Shown: in pieces, positions 7,201-8,162 of the stretch
How positions within the stretch are numbered: the first letter of the stretch is position 1
How the letters are laid out: every line of letters begins with the position of its first letter
Position numbers and translations under genes: made by a program
DNA from: Candidatus Onthocola stercoravium
GTDB lineage: Bacteria > Bacillota_I > Bacilli_A > RF39 > UBA660
Direction of reading: 5' to 3'
Length of the DNA stretch: 8,162 nt
Assembly: GCA_018711775.1 (NCBI GenBank)
Contig: DVHV01000146.1
Location: forward strand, 1-8,162
The notes under the pieces: generated by a model
Told to the model about the DNA's origin: nothing
The model's database searches: none
What the model saw: the letters and a program-made list of their open reading frames with translations, nothing else

Positions 7201-7635
7201 TTGAGGTGATGATGGATGAAATCTTAAAAAACATTCTTCTGTTCCTGTTGCTTTAACAGTAATTGTTGCATAAACAACTTTGCCGGTATCAGAGGTATAT
7301 ATTGTATTAGAAGTTAAACTGAAACTTCCTCCATCACCTGTTCCTAAATCCAAAGATTCAGCTACAAAGTCTTCTTTTATTTCAAAATCTAATATTTCTA
7401 GACCTACAGTTTCAAAACTAGCCTCTACATGATTAAATGTGCTGTTTTGTGTAAGTTCAACATAAAAGTCGTAAACATATACGGTTTTACCATCAGTATC
7501 TGTATATTCATCTGCTCTTTCAAAATTATGTTTATTTGCTGCTTGAACATTGTCTGTTTTAAAATAAAAAGCTAATCCAAATATAAATACAATTACTAAT
7601 GGTATTAAAAAATATAACAATTTACGTTTCTTCAT
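4216..7635 (-). CDS. Sortase-anchored surface protein with eight DUF11-type repeats and an NPKTG signal
   Basis: A 1139-residue secreted, wall-anchored protein, probably a stalk-like adhesin or surface-layer component. The start is ATG 7635: AGGTGA (7643-7648) is seven bases upstream and the signal peptide begins there (MKKRK, hydrophobic core 6-24, VQA cleavage site at about 30-32). The longer open frame to 7683 adds 16 residues overlapping the promoter. Domains: an N-terminal beta-rich region of unknown type (about 35-150); eight repeats of 116-125 residues (151-1103) of the DUF11/conserved-repeat (TIGR01451) type, each opening near 'ITK', then P/GEEFxYxI, TDxI and 'IPNTA', and mostly ending in an acidic linker; then NPKTG (1104-1108), a hydrophobic helix and a KKHK tail. 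Every repeat keeps a Lys near its start and an Asn near its end, compatible with intramolecular isopeptide bonds (inference). Repeat 7 has a CDNC pair (919, 922). No sortase gene lies in the window. Monocistronic, divergent from the collagen-like gene. Confidence 0.9.
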   Translation of the reverse strand: MKKRKLLYFLIPLVIVFIFGLAFYFKTDNVQAANKHNFERADEYTDTDGKTVYVYDFYVELTQNSTFNHVEASFETVGLEILDFEIKEDFVAESLDLGTGDGGSFSLTSNTIYTSDTGKVVYATITVKATGTEECFLRFHPSSPQTINTNDVDITKTALATQESSTPIREVEDNETFYYKILLENNSPIPTDNLVVTDRIPDEFEILNAYNGSVSGQNITWNIESMDVGETIELFVQVRVKEDFERTDFTITNTATVTINEKEKSDDATVEILQPDLTITKEASVNVIKPGEEFSYTITVTNRGEGTAKNVVVTDNISSYFTIVNSSISNSGSGNNARFVIGDLAYNDSASITITVRVNDNAPLDTIDNIAIASADNNDPVEDNDTVIINDANLTITKTATKNELRPGEEFTYNIVINNEGDASSNPLTVTDTIDSRLEIVSAPGATINGQQVSWSLSSLGASRSQTYTVTVRVKDSVAAGTNIPNVAILQEEGEEDKQDNEDITVVDSNVTISKTASKNEVKPNEEFEYYIDVANNGDAPSRDLTITDVIDSRLEIVRASGASINGQTITWHISSLDPSESERFTVVVRVKSDVADNTVINNVVTLREPGKPNQTDDEDVTVKKPILNITKVAYNDEGEKTIAPGEEFYYQITVTNTGSIASGLITITDNINSLLTIVDSDGGTVNGNRITWTIDSLPASGNITYTVKVRLSTSATSGTSIPNTAVLTHEDETLEDDDTVEVVDSDVYLLKRASQEVVHAGEEFYYTITIGNNGTNAAENLVLTDSIPEKLELLGVEYTNGNTSHNISGNNLTVNISELAVNETINLTVRVKVRDNVVMDEVILNKAILTYDDKTKTSEDDVIVVDSNLTVDKVSSKDKVLNTEHFFYTITVSNTGTYQAENVQVVDTYDENLTIVSCDNCVASNNTLTWDVGTIAVGESVTFTVEAYIENQDSGYIINNKVVVKEPGKPDITDEVDVEVVNYNITISKEVSASEVLVGQEFKYYIRIKNESAIAIQNIKVSDVIDERLIIVDSGNALMNGNTIEWEFSLLANEEKVIEITLMAKEGTQSGEEIPNTAILTVDDEDTPSNEVIVKIVEEVIDNPKTGSKLNYFLLTIGLVSVAGIAIYTKKHKTIYKL
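4330..7185 (-). repeat. Eight tandem DUF11-type domains within the surface protein
   Basis: Protein-level repeats with approximate boundaries (plus coordinates): R1 6811-7185, R2 6460-6810, R3 6109-6459, R4 5758-6108, R5 5398-5757, R6 5032-5397, R7 4684-5031, R8 4330-4683. R3 and R4 are closest (both have TDxIDSRLEIV and INGQ). R4 and R7 share VxxREPGKP/VKEPGKP linkers. The units have diverged enough that no long exact DNA repeats are obvious, so the array looks old rather than recently expanded. Confidence 0.8.
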
Positions 7636-7654
7636 ATACTGCTCACCTATTTTA

Positions 7655-7683
7655 AATATACCCCATTTTTGAAAAACTAGCAA
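7655..7683 (-). promoter_or_regulatory. Sigma-A-type promoter of the surface-protein gene
   Basis: On the minus strand, TTGCTA (7678-7683, 4 of 6 to TTGACA) and TATATT (7655-7660, 5 of 6 to TATAAT) are separated by exactly 17 bases. Transcription would begin near 7648, giving a leader of only about 13 bases that starts at the SD (AGGTGA, 7643-7648). It overlaps the 5' end of the longer open frame, supporting ATG 7635 as the true start. Confidence 0.6.
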
Positions 7684-7724
7684 TATCTTTTTTAATTTTT
7701 TTTCGCTTTAGTATATTTGCACAT

Positions 7725-7751
7725 ACGTTTTTTTTAATACCTCATATTCTA
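7725..7751 (+). promoter_or_regulatory. Possible sporulation (sigma-K-like) promoter of the collagen-like gene
   Basis: CATATTCTA (7743-7751) fits the sigma-K -10 pattern CATANNNTA, and an AC dinucleotide lies 16 bases upstream (7725-7726), the spacing known for sigma-K promoters in Bacillus. Transcription would start near 7757, right at the SD. No good sigma-A pair is seen. The consensus is short and the region AT-rich, so this is a weak prediction. Confidence 0.28.
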
Positions 7752-7757
7752 TTAGTG

Positions 7758-7776
7758 AAAGGAGGTGAGAACAATA
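7758..7776 (+). promoter_or_regulatory. Near-perfect Shine-Dalgarno plus apparent ATA start of the collagen-like gene
   Basis: AAAGGAGGTGAG (7758-7769) is almost fully complementary to the 16S anti-SD. ATA AAA (7774-7779) follows GGAGG by eight bases. The only conventional start in frame is GTG 7765-7767, which lies inside the SD and would have no SD at workable distance. No ATG, GTG or TTG occurs in the frame from 7774 to the window end. The layout matches that at 81-99. Confidence 0.6.
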
Positions 7777-8162
7777 AAAGATAATTGCTTAGAAAATATT
7801 AACATAAACACTGATACCTCTGAAAGACCTAGCGATAATTGTTTATGTGAAGTAATAAAATGCTTAACAAAAAATTGCAAATGCCCTACTGGACCAACAG
7901 GACCAACCGGACCTAGGGGTGCAACGGGACCTACTGGGGCTACTGGGGCTACAGGTGCTACTGGACCTACTGGGCCTCAAGGACCTACTGGGGCTACTGG
8001 GGCAACGGGCGCTACTGGGGCAACGGGCGCTACTGGGGCAACGGGCGCTACAGGTGTAACCGGACCTACTGGACCTCAAGGACCTACTGGTGCTACTGGC
8101 GCTACTGGCGCTACTGGCGCTACAGGTGCTACTGGACCTACTGGGCCTCAAGGACCTACTGG
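7774..8162 (+). CDS. Collagen-like protein with Cys-rich head (partial, runs off window; apparent ATA start)
   Basis: From the ATA, a 39-residue head with six cysteines (5, 23, 25, 30, 35, 37) leads directly into uninterrupted Gly-X-Y triplets: 30 full triplets from 7891 to 8160, with the frame still open at the window end. Composition is 16 GAT, 9 GPT, 3 GPQ, 1 GPR and 1 GVT, so Thr fills the Y position in 26 of 30, as in BclA-type exosporium/spore-surface proteins, where Thr is glycosylated. No signal peptide or membrane helix is visible in the head, which would suit assembly onto a spore from inside the mother cell (inference) rather than Sec export. The trimerising C-terminal domain would lie to the right of the window. 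The region is clearly GC-richer than its neighbours because Gly/Pro/Ala codons dominate. The gene is easily missed because its frame has no conventional start except a GTG within the SD. Confidence 0.8.
   Translation, partial: MKDNCLENININTDTSERPSDNCLCEVIKCLTKNCKCPTGPTGPTGPRGATGPTGATGATGATGPTGPQGPTGATGATGATGATGATGATGATGVTGPTGPQGPTGATGATGATGATGATGPTGPQGPT
7891..8162 (+). repeat. Nested tandem repeats encoding Gly-X-Y triplets
   Basis: The basic period is 9 bases (one triplet). An 18-base unit (GGGGCAACGGGCGCTACT) is repeated three times at 7999-8052, with one difference in the last copy. A 9-base unit (GGCGCTACT) occurs three times at 8098-8124, again with one change in the last copy. A 44-base segment is identical at 7948-7991 and 8119-8162, 171 bases apart, with a diverged third copy from 8047. 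The order is GPT-GPQ-GPT clasps (triplets 9-11, 20-22, 28-30) separated by GAT blocks of unequal length, as expected from slippage or recombination. Confidence 0.9.

Noticed and set aside
7765..7767. GTG as start of the collagen-like gene
   Set aside because: The GTG is part of the SD itself, so no SD would lie at usable distance. Kept only as an unlikely alternative to ATA 7774.
7864..8151. Ser/Arg/Cys-rich open frame on the minus strand
   Set aside because: It is the antisense shadow of the Gly-X-Y repeats. It has no SD, and its composition follows directly from the repeat.
7891..8162. CRISPR array suggested by regularly spaced repeats
   Set aside because: The period is 9 bases in one open frame encoding Gly-X-Y, with no spacers.

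Overview
The window comes from a low-GC Gram-positive bacterium, most likely a Bacillota lineage such as the Erysipelotrichales or related gut Bacilli. Base composition is strongly AT-rich, genes are preceded by strong GGAGG-type Shine-Dalgarno (SD) sites, and a large surface protein ends in a sortase sorting signal. TGA is used as a stop (end of the ABC ATPase gene) and tryptophan is encoded by TGG, so the code is not the mycoplasma one. The species assignment is inference.

Left part (1-1800): a serine recombinase gene of the large, phage/transposon-integrase type (97-1443, +), followed by the broken 5' end of a RhuM-family gene (1527-1792, +). The RhuM remnant abuts the 3' end of an ABC permease gene on the other strand, and that permease is cut off in its conserved C-terminal region. 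The simplest reading is that the recombinase and the RhuM remnant belong to an integrated element whose right edge lies at about 1742-1797 and whose left edge is outside the window.

Middle (1789-4133, -): a compact three-gene operon with overlapping ends, substrate-binding protein -> ATPase -> truncated permease, of the nitrate/sulfonate/thiamine-precursor (NMT1/SsuA-like) ABC importer type. Without the last ~50 residues of its permease the importer is probably inactive unless the element excises. No riboswitch or specificity clue is visible, so the substrate is unknown.

Right part (4216-8162): a monocistronic 1139-residue cell-wall-anchored protein (signal peptide, N-terminal beta-rich domain, eight DUF11-type repeats, NPKTG sorting signal) with a good sigma-A-type promoter and a hairpin terminator. 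It is divergent from a collagen-like protein gene (Cys-rich head, then Gly-X-Thr triplets) that runs off the window end.

The most notable observation is that both the recombinase gene and the collagen-like gene have no usable ATG/GTG/TTG start. Each instead has an ATA codon followed by AAA at ideal distance from a near-perfect SD. Gene callers limited to ATG/GTG/TTG would truncate the first and miss the second. No stretch longer than 300 bases lacks a gene.
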